A stretch of 64,000 nt of DNA from assembly GCF_009689585.1 (NCBI RefSeq), contig NZ_AP018694.1:992001-1056000 (forward strand). Reading direction: 5' to 3'. Below, in pieces: positions 24,408-33,739 of the stretch (the first letter of the stretch is position 1; each line of letters starts with the position of its first letter). The notes beneath the pieces are model-generated. The model had not been told where the DNA came from. It did not search any database and was given only the letters and a program-made list of their open reading frames with translations. A program made the position numbers and the translations under genes. Source of the stretch: Aquipluma nitroreducens (lineage in GTDB: Bacteria > Bacteroidota > Bacteroidia > Bacteroidales > Prolixibacteraceae).

Positions 24408-26462
24408 ATGCAAAAAGGAAAAATAGGCGTAAGCAGTGACAATTTATTCCCGATTATTAAAAAGTTTTTGTATTCCGATCACGACATCTTCCTTCGTGAA
24501 ATCGTATCGAATGCAGTAGATGCCACGCAGAAGTTGCGCACCTTGGCTTCAAAAGGAGAATATTCCGGAGATGTTTCCAATGCGAAAGTTTCTGTAAAAA
24601 TCGATAAAGATGCCAAAACCATTACAGTGTCTGACAATGGTATTGGGATGACTTCCGAAGAAGTAGAAAAATTCATTAACCAGATCGCTTTTTCAGGAGC
24701 AGAAGAATTTCTGGATAAATATAAAGACGATGCAAATGCCATCATTGGTCATTTTGGACTTGGTTTTTATTCGTCATTTATGGTTTCAAATCAGGTTGAT
24801 ATTATTTCCAAATCGTACCGCGAAGGCGCAACTGCAATTCGCTGGGAATGCGACGGAAGCCCGGAATATACACTCGAAGCCGCTGAACGGGCTGAAGTAG
24901 GTACCGATATTGTGATGCACATCAATGCCGATTCGGAAGAGTTTCTGGAAAAAGCACGGATTAGTGAAATGCTGAACAAGTATTGCAAATTCCTTCAGGT
25001 TCCGGTGGTTTTCGGTAAAAAAACAACCTGGAAAGATGGCGCTGAAGTAGATACTGAGGAGGATAACCAGATTAACGATGTGGCTCCGGCATGGACAAAA
25101 AAACCGGTTGATCTGACTGAAGAGGATTACAATAATTTCTATCGCCAACTGTATCCAATGGCTGAAGATCCGCTGTTCAACATTCACCTGAATGTGGATT
25201 ATCCCTTCAATTTGACTGGTATTTTATATTTCCCGAAACTGAAAAATACGGTTGAAGTTCAGAAAAACAAAATTCAGCTTTATTCGAATCAGGTATTTGT
25301 AACCGATTCGGTTGAAGGAATTGTTCCTGAATTTTTAACACTGCTTCATGGAGTGCTCGATTCTCCTGATATTCCGCTGAATGTTTCGCGTTCGTACCTG
25401 CAAAGCGATTCGAATGTAAAGAAAATCAGCAGCCACATTACTAAAAAAGTGGGCGACCGTTTGGCTCAATTGTTTGCCGAAAAACGTGAAGACTTCGAAA
25501 CGAAATGGGACGATTTGCGCCTGTTTATCGAATATGGCATGTTGACCGAAGATAAATTCTATGAAAAAGCGGAGAAATTCTTCCTATTTAAAAATACCGA
25601 CAACAAGTTTTTTACAATGGAAGAATACGAAAGCTTGATTAAACCGGAACAAACTGATAAGGATAACAACCTGGTTTATTTATACACCAATAATCCTGAA
25701 GAACAGTACTCGTTTGTGCAGGCAGCCAAAAACAAAGGATACGATGTTTTGGTCATGAATAATGTACTTTCGACACCGTTGATTAACAAACTGGAACAAA
25801 AATACACCAGCAAACGGTTTGTTCGTGTTGATTCGGATGTGGCCGAGCACCTGATCGCAAAAGAGGAACCAAAGCACGAATTAAGCTGGGAAGAAAAGAA
25901 CGAATTGAGTCCTATTTTTAAAGCTGTTTGTCCTGAAAATAAGGATTATGGCTTTGTTGTCGATTTCAAAGACTTGGGCGAAAACAGCTTTCCAATGGTG
26001 ATTACCCGCAACGAATTTATGCGCCGCATGAAAGATATGAGCGCTATGCAGGGCGGTGGAATGAGCTTCTATGGTGATCTTCCTGAAAACATGAATCTGG
26101 TGGTAAATACTTCTCATCCTTTGGTGAAAGAGATTTTTGAAGCCCGCGATGCTGCAATTGGCTCTGAACTGGAAACGATAAAAAGCAACCTTCAGGCAAA
26201 AACCGCTGAAAAGGAAGAAGTAGATCAAGCGAAAAAAGATAAAAAAGACGAAGAAATTCCTTCGGAAGTGAAAGAAAAATCGGAAGATTTGGAAAGAGCA
26301 ATCAATGCCTTGAAGGATGAGCAGAAAGCCAAACTGACTGCATTTGGTAAAGAAAATAAGCTGGCCAAACAACTGGTTGATCTTGCGCTGCTTGCCAACG
26401 GGATGTTGAAAGGTGAAGATCTGGATAAATTCGTTAAACGCAGCTTTGAGCTGATCAAATAA
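24408..26462 (+). CDS. htpG: Molecular chaperone HtpG (Hsp90)
   Basis: A 684-residue Hsp90. GHKL ATPase motifs include DIFLREIVSNAVDA, DNGIGMT and HFGLGFYSSFMV; the middle domain has NVSRSYLQSD, and the dimerisation domain lies at the end. Slightly longer than E. coli HtpG (624), the excess lies in a charged Lys/Glu linker near residues 580-625 (EKEEVDQAKKDKKDEEIPSE), which could form a coiled coil. It folds clients in the cytosol in an ATP-driven cycle. It is a single gene with an inverted-repeat control region before it and a terminator after it. Confidence 0.97.
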   Translation: MQKGKIGVSSDNLFPIIKKFLYSDHDIFLREIVSNAVDATQKLRTLASKGEYSGDVSNAKVSVKIDKDAKTITVSDNGIGMTSEEVEKFINQIAFSGAEEFLDKYKDDANAIIGHFGLGFYSSFMVSNQVDIISKSYREGATAIRWECDGSPEYTLEAAERAEVGTDIVMHINADSEEFLEKARISEMLNKYCKFLQVPVVFGKKTTWKDGAEVDTEEDNQINDVAPAWTKKPVDLTEEDYNNFYRQLYPMAEDPLFNIHLNVDYPFNLTGILYFPKLKNTVEVQKNKIQLYSNQVFVTDSVEGIVPEFLTLLHGVLDSPDIPLNVSRSYLQSDSNVKKISSHITKKVGDRLAQLFAEKREDFETKWDDLRLFIEYGMLTEDKFYEKAEKFFLFKNTDNKFFTMEEYESLIKPEQTDKDNNLVYLYTNNPEEQYSFVQAAKNKGYDVLVMNNVLSTPLINKLEQKYTSKRFVRVDSDVAEHLIAKEEPKHELSWEEKNELSPIFKAVCPENKDYGFVVDFKDLGENSFPMVITRNEFMRRMKDMSAMQGGGMSFYGDLPENMNLVVNTSHPLVKEIFEARDAAIGSELETIKSNLQAKTAEKEEVDQAKKDKKDEEIPSEVKEKSEDLERAINALKDEQKAKLTAFGKENKLAKQLVDLALLANGMLKGEDLDKFVKRSFELIK

Positions 26463-26482
26463 TAAGTTCCACAGTATAGGTT

Positions 26483-26516
26483 AAGGCAGATTTTCTTCGG
26501 AGAATCTGCCTTTTTT
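26483..26516 (+). terminator. Intrinsic terminator of htpG
   Basis: AAGGCAGATT pairs with AATCTGCCTT around TTCTTCGGAG, followed by six T. Confidence 0.88.
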
Positions 26517-26596
26517 CATGTGGCGAAGCAACCAAAATTGAGTTGTTGCATCTATTAGGAAACAAAATATGATTATCCATTGAAAACAATTAAACA

Positions 26597-27328
26597 ATGA
26601 ACAGAAACTTGTATTTAATTTTGATGTTGGCATTTGTACTGCCTTTTGCCTCGTGCAACGACGAAGAAACAATTGAGTCTAAAACAGTAGTTCTTGAAAC
26701 CGATTTTAACAAAGTTGCCAGTTCCAATCCGCCCGATGGATGGTCGGCGGTATTTGCTGAATATCCGGATGGCAAAAATGAATTTTATGAACTCAATTCA
26801 GGAATTAAAAATTTACCGCAGCCTCTTGATCAGGCAAAAAAAGCATTCATGCTGTCAGGGAATAACCACAGCGATGCTTTGCAAATGTGGCTGGTGAAAC
26901 AATTGAGCGGCTTGTCTCCAGAATCGAAATATTCGATTGAGACAGAAATTGAACTGGCATCGAAGTATCCAGGCGGAAGTGTTGGTATTGGCGGATCACC
27001 GGGAAACGCAGTGCATTTAGTATCCAAGTTTGCGACCCAAGGTTACACCCTTGAAAAGGGGAAAACCGAAGGCGATAATATACAACTGGTACTTAAAAAA
27101 GTGGAAGCTGTTCCCGAATCGGTGTTGAATATCGATTTGGGTGATGTTGCAATCACTTCCGACCAGTATGTTTACAAGCTAATTACCCGAAAAAAATCAT
27201 CGGATACCAATACGGCAGTGACCGATAAAGATGGTAAATTGTGGGCAATAGTCGGCACGTGGTCGGGTTTCGAAGGCATTTCAACCTTGTATTATACCCG
27301 CATAAAATTCACCCTGACAAAAACTTAG
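26597..27328 (+). CDS. Hypothetical lipoprotein
   Basis: A 243-residue protein with a lipoprotein signal (LPFASC, Cys21). The mature part has alternating hydrophobic and polar stretches suggestive of a beta-sandwich, with two aromatic-rich segments (DGWSAVFAEYPDG and GKLWAIVGTWSGFEG). No family is recognised. It probably sits on the outer membrane or periplasmic face. It lies alone between two terminators. Confidence 0.7.
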   Translation: MNRNLYLILMLAFVLPFASCNDEETIESKTVVLETDFNKVASSNPPDGWSAVFAEYPDGKNEFYELNSGIKNLPQPLDQAKKAFMLSGNNHSDALQMWLVKQLSGLSPESKYSIETEIELASKYPGGSVGIGGSPGNAVHLVSKFATQGYTLEKGKTEGDNIQLVLKKVEAVPESVLNIDLGDVAITSDQYVYKLITRKKSSDTNTAVTDKDGKLWAIVGTWSGFEGISTLYYTRIKFTLTKT

Positions 27329-27362
27329 GAGGTATTCTTCCCACTAATTCAGGCAAAACAGA

Positions 27363-27393
27363 AAAGTCATTTCCTTCGGGATTTGGCTTTTTT
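27363..27393 (+). terminator. Intrinsic terminator of the lipoprotein gene
   Basis: AAGTCA-TT-TCC and GGA-TT-TGGCTT form a stem with one internal mismatch and a UUCG loop, followed by TTTT. Confidence 0.6.
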
Positions 27394-27425
27394 GTTTGTT
27401 TTTAATTGAATGTTTATCGGCTAAA

Positions 27426-27457
27426 TTGTCCATTTAAAAATAAAGATTCTAAATTTG
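27426..27457 (+). promoter_or_regulatory. Candidate promoter of mazG
   Basis: TTG (27426-27428), 21 bp, then TAAATTTG (27450-27457), a full match to the Bacteroidota TTG/TAnnTTTG pattern, 23 bp before the mazG ATG. The udk promoter candidate has the identical 21-bp spacing. Confidence 0.6.
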
Positions 27458-27480
27458 GACTTCAATGATAATTCCATAAG

Positions 27481-28260
27481 ATGAAAGAAAAATTAGAAGC
27501 TTTTACCCGCCTGTTGGAAATTATGGACGAGCTTCGCGAAAAATGTCCATGGGACAAAGAGCAAACGTTTGAATCGCTCCGGAAACTAACCATCGAAGAA
27601 ACATACGAACTGGCTGATGCCATCCTGAATAACGACCTGAATTCGATTAAAAAAGAACTGGGCGACCTGATGTTGCACATTGTTTTCTATGCCAAGATAG
27701 GGTCAGAGAAGAACGCTTTCGATATGGCCGATGTATTGAATTCGATTAACGAAAAGCTGATTTACCGTCATCCGCATGTGTTTGGCGATGTTGATGTGGC
27801 CAATTCGCGCGAAGTGGAGCAAAATTGGGAAACACTGAAATTGAAAGAAAAAGGAGGAAACAAGCGAGTTCTGGAAGGTGTTCCGGCAGCGATGCCTGCT
27901 TTAATTAAAGCTAACCGGATTCAGGAAAAAGTGAGCGGGGTCGGTTTTGACTGGGAATACAAAGAGCAGGTTTGGGATAAGGTGAAAGAAGAAATCAATG
28001 AGCTGAGTGTGGAGATTGATCAGGTAGATCAGGATAAAATTGAAGGCGAATTTGGCGATCTGTTTTTTGCGATGGTCAATGCTGCAAGGTTATACGGAAT
28101 CGATCCTGAAACGGCTCTTGAACGAACCAACCTGAAATTTATGAAACGATTTAATTACCTCGAAAGCGAAACATTGCAAAAGGGCATAGACCTGAAACAG
28201 ATGAGCCTGGCCGAAATGGATGTGATCTGGGACGAAGCGAAACGATTGGAAAGGCTTTAA
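27481..28260 (+). CDS. mazG: Nucleoside triphosphate pyrophosphohydrolase
   Basis: A 259-residue enzyme that cleaves NTPs to NMP and pyrophosphate. It has two MazG folds: the first with CPWDKEQTFESLRKLTIEETYELADAI and GDLMLHIVF, the second with DWEYKEQVWDKVKEEINEL and EGEFGDLFFAMVNAAR, each with the EExxE plus ExxD metal-binding arrangement. The length matches the two-domain E. coli type. The PAP2 gene starts 26 bp later and probably shares its transcript. Confidence 0.95.
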   Translation: MKEKLEAFTRLLEIMDELREKCPWDKEQTFESLRKLTIEETYELADAILNNDLNSIKKELGDLMLHIVFYAKIGSEKNAFDMADVLNSINEKLIYRHPHVFGDVDVANSREVEQNWETLKLKEKGGNKRVLEGVPAAMPALIKANRIQEKVSGVGFDWEYKEQVWDKVKEEINELSVEIDQVDQDKIEGEFGDLFFAMVNAARLYGIDPETALERTNLKFMKRFNYLESETLQKGIDLKQMSLAEMDVIWDEAKRLERL

Positions 28261-28286
28261 AATAGAATCTGCATAAACAACCCCGA

Positions 28287-29093
28287 ATGAAATCAAATCT
28301 GAAATGTAAGCTGACAGTTTTATTTGCCCTCGTTGTTTTTTCAAATGTTTTATTTGCACAAATCGATACCATTCGTTTCAATAAATATTACTTTAAAAAA
28401 TACTGGACCGACGCAAAAGCAATTGCTGTTTCACCAGCAAAATGGGATTCAAAAGATTGGACTAAACTCGGTGTTTTTGTAGTTGCTGAATGTGGATTGT
28501 CGTTTGCTGACCAGCCGGTTAAGGATTTTTTTCAGTCGCACAAAAACAACTCTGAAAGTTATGTTTCACGAAATATACTTGAACACTTTGGTGCTGAACA
28601 CAGCTTTATTGTGATGTCAGGAATATTAACCTACGGAATGCTGGCGAAAGATAAAAAATATGTGAGTACGGCATTGCTGGCTTTGGAAAGTTTTGCTTTA
28701 GCAAGTTTGGTAACAAGAATTCCGAAAACCATAGTTGGACGGGAACGTCCTGACAATTGGCAGGGCGATGGGCCATTCACTTTTAATGGCCCGTTTCATG
28801 GGAATAGTTTCCCTTCAGGGCATACTACCGCTTCGTTTGCTGTTGCATCGGTCATTGCCACGCAATTTCGCGACAGCAAATGGATTCCCGTAACAGCTTA
28901 TACGGTCGCTGGACTAGCCGGTTTGTCGCGTATTTACGATAACAAGCACTGGTTGACAGATGTGGTTGCCGGTGCGACTATTGGAACACTTGTTGGAAAT
29001 TTGGTTAGTCATCGCACCTCAAATTCGAAACTTACAGTTGTTCCTTTTGGAAACAGAAATTTTCAAGGAGTAAGGTTAGCTTATACCTTGTAA
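28287..29093 (+). CDS. PAP2-family phosphatase
   Basis: A 268-residue exported protein with an N-terminal signal ending FSNVLFAQ. The three PAP2 signatures are present: KTIVGRERP (KxxxxxxRP), FPSGHTTAS (PSGH) and SRIYDNKHWLTD (SRxxxxxHxxxD). It probably dephosphorylates a lipid phosphate (phosphatidate, undecaprenyl pyrophosphate or lipid A) at the periplasmic face; substrate unknown. It is placed between mazG and a lipoprotein on the same strand. Confidence 0.88.
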   Translation: MKSNLKCKLTVLFALVVFSNVLFAQIDTIRFNKYYFKKYWTDAKAIAVSPAKWDSKDWTKLGVFVVAECGLSFADQPVKDFFQSHKNNSESYVSRNILEHFGAEHSFIVMSGILTYGMLAKDKKYVSTALLALESFALASLVTRIPKTIVGRERPDNWQGDGPFTFNGPFHGNSFPSGHTTASFAVASVIATQFRDSKWIPVTAYTVAGLAGLSRIYDNKHWLTDVVAGATIGTLVGNLVSHRTSNSKLTVVPFGNRNFQGVRLAYTL

Positions 29094-29149
29094 TTAATAG
29101 TGAAATAAATAGCTTTGCATAAGATTATAAAACATACTAAAATTGATTT

Positions 29150-30301
29150 ATGCGTAAATATATCTACATTTTCCTGACTGGATTTTTACTCCTGAATTCA
29201 TGTTCAACCGGACAGAAATCGCTTGAACAGGGTAATTATTACGACGCTATAATGAAAGCGGTTGGCCGTTTGAGCAGTGACCCCGACAATCGGAAAGCCT
29301 CGCAGGTGATCAGTGAAGGTTATCCATTGTCTGTTACCTATTATCAGGAAGAAATTGACAAGATTTTGACCAGCAATGATCCGTTTAAGTGGAAACGGAC
29401 GCTTGAAATTATGCAAACCGTAAACCAAATGTCTGATGAAATACGTCGGGTTCCGGCGGCCCGCAAATTAGTTCCGTCGCCCAAAATGTACACTTCAGAA
29501 TTGACTGATGTGCAAAACCGTGCGGCGCAAGAATTTTACGATGCAGGCCTGGATGCCTTAAGTCGTAAAACACGCGAAGCTGCGAAGCAGGCTTACTTTC
29601 ATTTTCTAAATGCTGATGCTTTGGTTCGCGGATTTAAAGATACCCAGCAAAAGATGTTGCTTGCAAAAAATATAGCCACCTTGAACGTGGTGGTCGAACA
29701 AATTCCAGTGAACGGGAAATTTGAATATTCTGCCCAGTTCTTTTACGATAATGTTTTTCAGATGCTCAACGAACGATTTCAGGAAAAGGATTTCGTGCAT
29801 TTCTTTTCTCCTGAACAAGCAGAACAAGCCAAATTAAAGTTCCCTGATATGGTTTTGCAAATGGGGTTCTACGATTTTTTCATCGACCGTCCGCAGCATT
29901 CCGAAGAACAGTTGGAACTGAACAAACAAATCGAGGAAAAATACACGGTGAAAATATCGAAAGATTCAACGGTTACCCGTACCCGAATGATTCCGAAGAA
30001 AGGAAAGATTAAAATATTGACTGATCAGGTGGCTTCCGGAGGTTTGCTTGAGTTGAAAACAGTCGAATTTCAGTCGCAGAAAATTGTATTTACCGATAAA
30101 ATTCCGGGACAATACATGTGGCAGAATAAATATGGGATTTTTGTCGGCGACAATGAGGTTCTTGATAAAGATCTCAGCAATATACTGAAGAATAAAATGA
30201 TTATGCCTCCACCTGCGCAAGATATGTTTGTGTTGTTTACCAAACCTATTTTCAATCAATTGGCCGATAAACTGACCAATTACTTCAGGCAATACAATTA
30301 A
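29150..30301 (+). CDS. Hypothetical lipoprotein (383 aa)
   Basis: The signal peptide ends in lipobox LLNSC (Cys18). The N-terminal half is helical and TPR-like (QGNYYDAIMKAVGRLSSDPDN followed by further amphipathic helices); the C-terminal half appears to be a mixed beta domain with several Lys/Thr-rich strands. No family is recognised from sequence. It could be an envelope scaffold. It lies 56 bp after the PAP2 gene, so it may be co-transcribed. Confidence 0.7.
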   Translation: MRKYIYIFLTGFLLLNSCSTGQKSLEQGNYYDAIMKAVGRLSSDPDNRKASQVISEGYPLSVTYYQEEIDKILTSNDPFKWKRTLEIMQTVNQMSDEIRRVPAARKLVPSPKMYTSELTDVQNRAAQEFYDAGLDALSRKTREAAKQAYFHFLNADALVRGFKDTQQKMLLAKNIATLNVVVEQIPVNGKFEYSAQFFYDNVFQMLNERFQEKDFVHFFSPEQAEQAKLKFPDMVLQMGFYDFFIDRPQHSEEQLELNKQIEEKYTVKISKDSTVTRTRMIPKKGKIKILTDQVASGGLLELKTVEFQSQKIVFTDKIPGQYMWQNKYGIFVGDNEVLDKDLSNILKNKMIMPPPAQDMFVLFTKPIFNQLADKLTNYFRQYN

Positions 30302-30602
30302 TGCAACGTCTCTACAAAAACAAACGGATCAACCAATAATCAAAAACGAAGAAATGGCTTCCATTTCGCCCAAACAAGGATCATTATCATCGGTTATTCG
30401 TTCATATAAATCGTCAGTTTCTAAACAATGCCGGGCAATTCATGCCGATTTTGTTTGGCAAACCCGGTTCCACGATCGTATTATTCGGGATGAAAGTGAA
30501 TTCTGGAAAATCAGGGAATACATTTTGAACAATCCGGGAAATTGGGGCAAAGACAAATACAACCAACCTTAATTGTAGAGACGTGCATGCAACGTCTCTA
30601 CA
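30301..30602. repeat. REP palindromes flanking a transposase remnant
   Basis: The right-hand unit is TGTAGAGACGT-GCATGCA-ACGTCTCTACA (30574-30602), a perfect 11-bp stem; the left-hand half element GCAACGTCTCTACA lies at 30303-30316. This arrangement is a typical REP/RAYT cassette (REP-associated tyrosine transposase with bordering REPs). The 310-bp gap otherwise holds only the remnant. Confidence 0.75.
30354..30572 (+). pseudogene. REP-associated tyrosine transposase (RAYT), C-terminal remnant
   Basis: A 72-residue frame containing the conserved C-terminus of Y1/IS200-like RAYT proteins: the tyrosine helix LSSVIRSYKSSVSKQ, then ADFVWQTRFHDRIIRDESEFWKIREYILNNPGNW. The N-terminal half with the HUH metal-binding motif is gone, so it cannot be an active nuclease. 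Full-length RAYTs are about 150-230 residues. It lies between REP palindromes, so the cassette decayed in place. Confidence 0.7.
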
Positions 30603-30611
30603 GAATAATGA

Positions 30612-31817
30612 TCAACATTTTGGCAATGCTGTAAACAACGCCAATCCTGCCTTGCTGGTCTCTTTGTAGTCGTTCGAAAGATTTTTCCCCGTTTTATACA
30701 TCGTTTCAACCACCTGATCGAAACTAATCCGGTGTCGGCCATCCGACATCAGTGCATACGTATTGTGCGCCAGCGCACGTTCGGCAGCAAAGGCATTTCG
30801 TTCGATGCACGGAATTTGAACCAATCCGGCAACCGGGTCGCAGGTTAGCCCTAAATGATGTTCAATGCCCATTTCAGCCGCATATTCAATCTGGTTGATC
30901 GTGCCACCCATCATTTGGTTGGCCGCTGCCGAAGCCATGGCGCAGGCTGTTCCAACTTCGCCCTGGCAGCCCACTTCAGCTCCCGATATGGATGCGTTGT
31001 GTTTGACGAGTGAACCAATTAACCCTGCCGTTGCCAACGCTTTGTAAATCTGCTGCAAATCTGCATCATATACTTTCTGGTAGTGTTTCAGCACAGCCGG
31101 AAGCACGCCACATGCACCGCAGGTTGGGGCTGTTACAACCAGTCCACCTGAAGCATTCTCTTCGGAAACCGCCAGCGCATAAGCAAATAATTTCGACCGT
31201 TTTTTGAATGGGCCACTGAAATTTTGAGCTTTCAGGTTAAACGAACTCGATTTGCGCGGAAGCATTAAACCGCCCGGCAAAGTGCCTTCTTTTTTCAGTC
31301 CGCGGGCAATGGCAGCATCCATCACGCGCCAAACTTCTGCCAGATAATCCCAAATTCCCGGGCCTTCGTGATCTTCCACAAATTCCCAGAGTTGTTTCCC
31401 GTTTTCGTGGCACCAGTTTAAAATATCTTCCAATTTACTGAGGGTATATACGTTGCGTGTTTCGAGTTCCGAAAGATCGTCGATAATGGCTCCACCACCC
31501 ACGCTGTAAACTGTCCAGCTTTTAATAAGCTCCATCGTTTCATTAAAAGCTTCAAACTTAAGCGCATTAGGATGTTTGGGCAAAAAAGTTTCAGGTTCCC
31601 AGCAAATTTCAATGGATTTATTACTGAAAATTTCCTGAATGGCAACATCGGTTAAGTGCCCTTTACCTGTAGCAGCCAGGCTTCCGTAGAGAAAAACCCG
31701 GAAACGCACAGCTTCCGGCATAGAATCAAAAAAACGTTTGGCTGCTTTAGCCGGCCCCATGGTATGACTACTCGAAGGTCCGTGACCTATTTTATATATT
31801 TCCCTGATCGATTCCAT
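30612..31817 (-). CDS. sdaA: L-serine ammonia-lyase (iron-sulfur, single chain)
   Basis: A 401-residue dehydratase converting L-serine to pyruvate and ammonia with a [4Fe-4S] cluster. The beta-domain start GHGPSSSHTMGPAKAA and the alpha-domain cysteines (APTCGACGVLPAVL, EVGCQGEVGTACAMA, TCDPVAGLVQIPCIERNAF) are present. The two domains are fused, as in E. coli SdaA. The gene is convergent with the RAYT remnant and divergent from pepD. Confidence 0.95.
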   Translation of the reverse strand: MESIREIYKIGHGPSSSHTMGPAKAAKRFFDSMPEAVRFRVFLYGSLAATGKGHLTDVAIQEIFSNKSIEICWEPETFLPKHPNALKFEAFNETMELIKSWTVYSVGGGAIIDDLSELETRNVYTLSKLEDILNWCHENGKQLWEFVEDHEGPGIWDYLAEVWRVMDAAIARGLKKEGTLPGGLMLPRKSSSFNLKAQNFSGPFKKRSKLFAYALAVSEENASGGLVVTAPTCGACGVLPAVLKHYQKVYDADLQQIYKALATAGLIGSLVKHNASISGAEVGCQGEVGTACAMASAAANQMMGGTINQIEYAAEMGIEHHLGLTCDPVAGLVQIPCIERNAFAAERALAHNTYALMSDGRHRISFDQVVETMYKTGKNLSNDYKETSKAGLALFTALPKC

Positions 31818-32096
31818 ATTTGATAATTATGCTGCAAATTAACTTTAGTCACTCTTGGATAAAGGTAACATTTGTCAGGATTTGAACGTTTCATATTCAA
31901 CAAATTCGTAATCCTAAAAAAATGGGATAAAATTGGTCGGATTAATGAACAATACCGGTTTATTTATCTTTATTCAGGAAAGAATACATAAAACAGAAAT
32001 TAATGAAACGATCGTGATTCTTGGAATGAATAATCGAAATGATTTTTCATGATCGTGCAGATTCCATGTAAACGTTAAACAATTAAAATTAGACAC

Positions 32097-33551
32097 ATGA
32101 AATGTTTAAAAAATTTATCTCCACAACCTTTGTGGAACTATTTTGAGGAAATATGTCAGATTCCGCGACCTTCAAAAAAAGAAGAGAAAATCATCGGATT
32201 TTTGCTCGATTTTGCCGCTAAAAATAATTTAATAGCCCGATTGGATGATGTTGGTAATGTGTTAATCAGCAAACCCGGAACTGCTGGACGTGAAAATGAC
32301 CAAGTGGTTATTTTGCAATCGCATTTAGATATGGTTTGCGAGAAAAACAGCGAAACTATACATGATTTCGAGGTTGATTCGATTAAAGCTTACATCGATG
32401 AGGGTTGGGTTCGAGCGCAGGGCACAACTTTAGGATCTGACGACGGAATTGGTATTGCAGCACAGATGGCCGTTTTAACGTCAACAAACTTATCACATGG
32501 ACCAATTGAATGTTTGTTTACAGTTGATGAAGAAACAGGGCTTTCGGGAGCATTTGCCCTTCAACCCGGATTTTTAAGCGGCACTGTTTTACTCAATCTC
32601 GATTCGGAAGATGAGGGCGAATTATTTATTGGCTGTGCCGGTGGAATTGACACCGTTGGCACTTTGAAATATAGTCCTGAAGATTTGCCGGTTGGGTCAT
32701 ATGCAATGAAGCTGGAAATTAAAGGTCTTTTGGGTGGGCATTCTGGCGACGACATCAACAAAAATCGTGGAAATGCCATCAAAATCCTGAACCGTTTCTT
32801 GATGGATGCTGATCGTAAATTTGATATGCATCTTGCCGATCTTAAAGGTGGAAACCTCAGAAATGCCATTGCCCGTGAGGCTTTTGCTGTTGTTGTGGTG
32901 CCACAGTCTCAAAAAGAAAGTTTAGTCGTGGAGTGGAATGTTTTCACTTCGGAAATGGAATTTGAATTTGAAAGATCGGAACCCAAACTCATGATGCACC
33001 ATCAATCAGTTGAATTACCCGAATTTGTGATTGATTCGGATACGAAGACCAGATTGTTGCACCTGATAGCAGCTTGCCCACATGGTGTTCTGGAAATGAG
33101 TAGCCGAATGGCAGGCATGGTGGAAACATCAACGAACCTGGCATCGGTTAAATTTTCAGGAAAGAATGAAATCATGCTGGTTACCAGTCAGCGCAGTGAA
33201 ATTGACAGCCGAAAATTAATGGCTGCTGAGATGGTTGCATCGGTTATGTTTTTGGGTGGGGCCACAATTGAACACTCAGAGGGTTATCCGGGATGGACCC
33301 CGAATCCTGATTCAGTGGTTGCCAAAATCGCTGCCGATTCGTACAAAAAACTGTTCGGCAACGATCCGGTCGTAAAATCAATTCATGCCGGATTGGAATG
33401 TGGATTATTCCTCGAAAAATATCCTGAACTCGATATGGTTTCATTTGGCCCGACCATTCGCGGAGCACATTCTCCCGATGAACGCATCAGCATCGAAACT
33501 GTCGATAAATTCTGGAAATTGCTGGTTGAAGTGCTTGAAAATATCAGATAG
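32097..33551 (+). CDS. pepD: Aminoacyl-histidine dipeptidase / cytosol non-specific dipeptidase (PepD, M20C)
   Basis: A 484-residue two-metal peptidase splitting Xaa-His and other dipeptides. Signatures are H76 in QSHLDMVCEKN, bridging D in GSDDGIG, the catalytic DEETGLSGA (Glu-Glu), a later Asp in NLDSEDEGELF and the C-terminal GAHSPDERI histidine. The length fits PepD with its inserted lid domain. Divergent from sdaA; a 280-bp AT-rich gap lies between them. The MITE-like hairpin element begins 6 bp after its stop. Confidence 0.94.
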   Translation: MKCLKNLSPQPLWNYFEEICQIPRPSKKEEKIIGFLLDFAAKNNLIARLDDVGNVLISKPGTAGRENDQVVILQSHLDMVCEKNSETIHDFEVDSIKAYIDEGWVRAQGTTLGSDDGIGIAAQMAVLTSTNLSHGPIECLFTVDEETGLSGAFALQPGFLSGTVLLNLDSEDEGELFIGCAGGIDTVGTLKYSPEDLPVGSYAMKLEIKGLLGGHSGDDINKNRGNAIKILNRFLMDADRKFDMHLADLKGGNLRNAIAREAFAVVVVPQSQKESLVVEWNVFTSEMEFEFERSEPKLMMHHQSVELPEFVIDSDTKTRLLHLIAACPHGVLEMSSRMAGMVETSTNLASVKFSGKNEIMLVTSQRSEIDSRKLMAAEMVASVMFLGGATIEHSEGYPGWTPNPDSVVAKIAADSYKKLFGNDPVVKSIHAGLECGLFLEKYPELDMVSFGPTIRGAHSPDERISIETVDKFWKLLVEVLENIR

Positions 33552-33556
33552 TAGTT

Positions 33557-33674
33557 GTAGCAAAAGTCATTGATCCACGAACCCAGTCACCCCGAATTTA
33601 TTTCGGGGTCTAATATAAATTAAGCTGAGATCCTGAAACAAGTTCAGGATGACGGGATCAATGACTTTTGCTAC
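33557..33674. repeat. MITE-like hairpin element (118 bp)
   Basis: The outer arms GTAGCAAAAGTCATTGATCC (33557-33576) and its exact complement (33655-33674) pair over 20 bp. Inside are ACCCCGAA-TTTA-TTCGGGGT (33589-33608) and TCCTGAA-ACAAG-TTCAGGA (33631-33649), so RNA or single-stranded DNA would form a three-way clover. The inner motif CTGAAACAAGTTCAG is commonly seen in bacterial interspersed repeats. It has no transposase, so it is a nonautonomous or REP-like element. Confidence 0.75.
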
Positions 33675-33739
33675 CTCCTCTTTTTCGTTTCGGTATTTTG
33701 GTAAAAATTTGCATCTTCACAACACCAAAAACCAAAACC

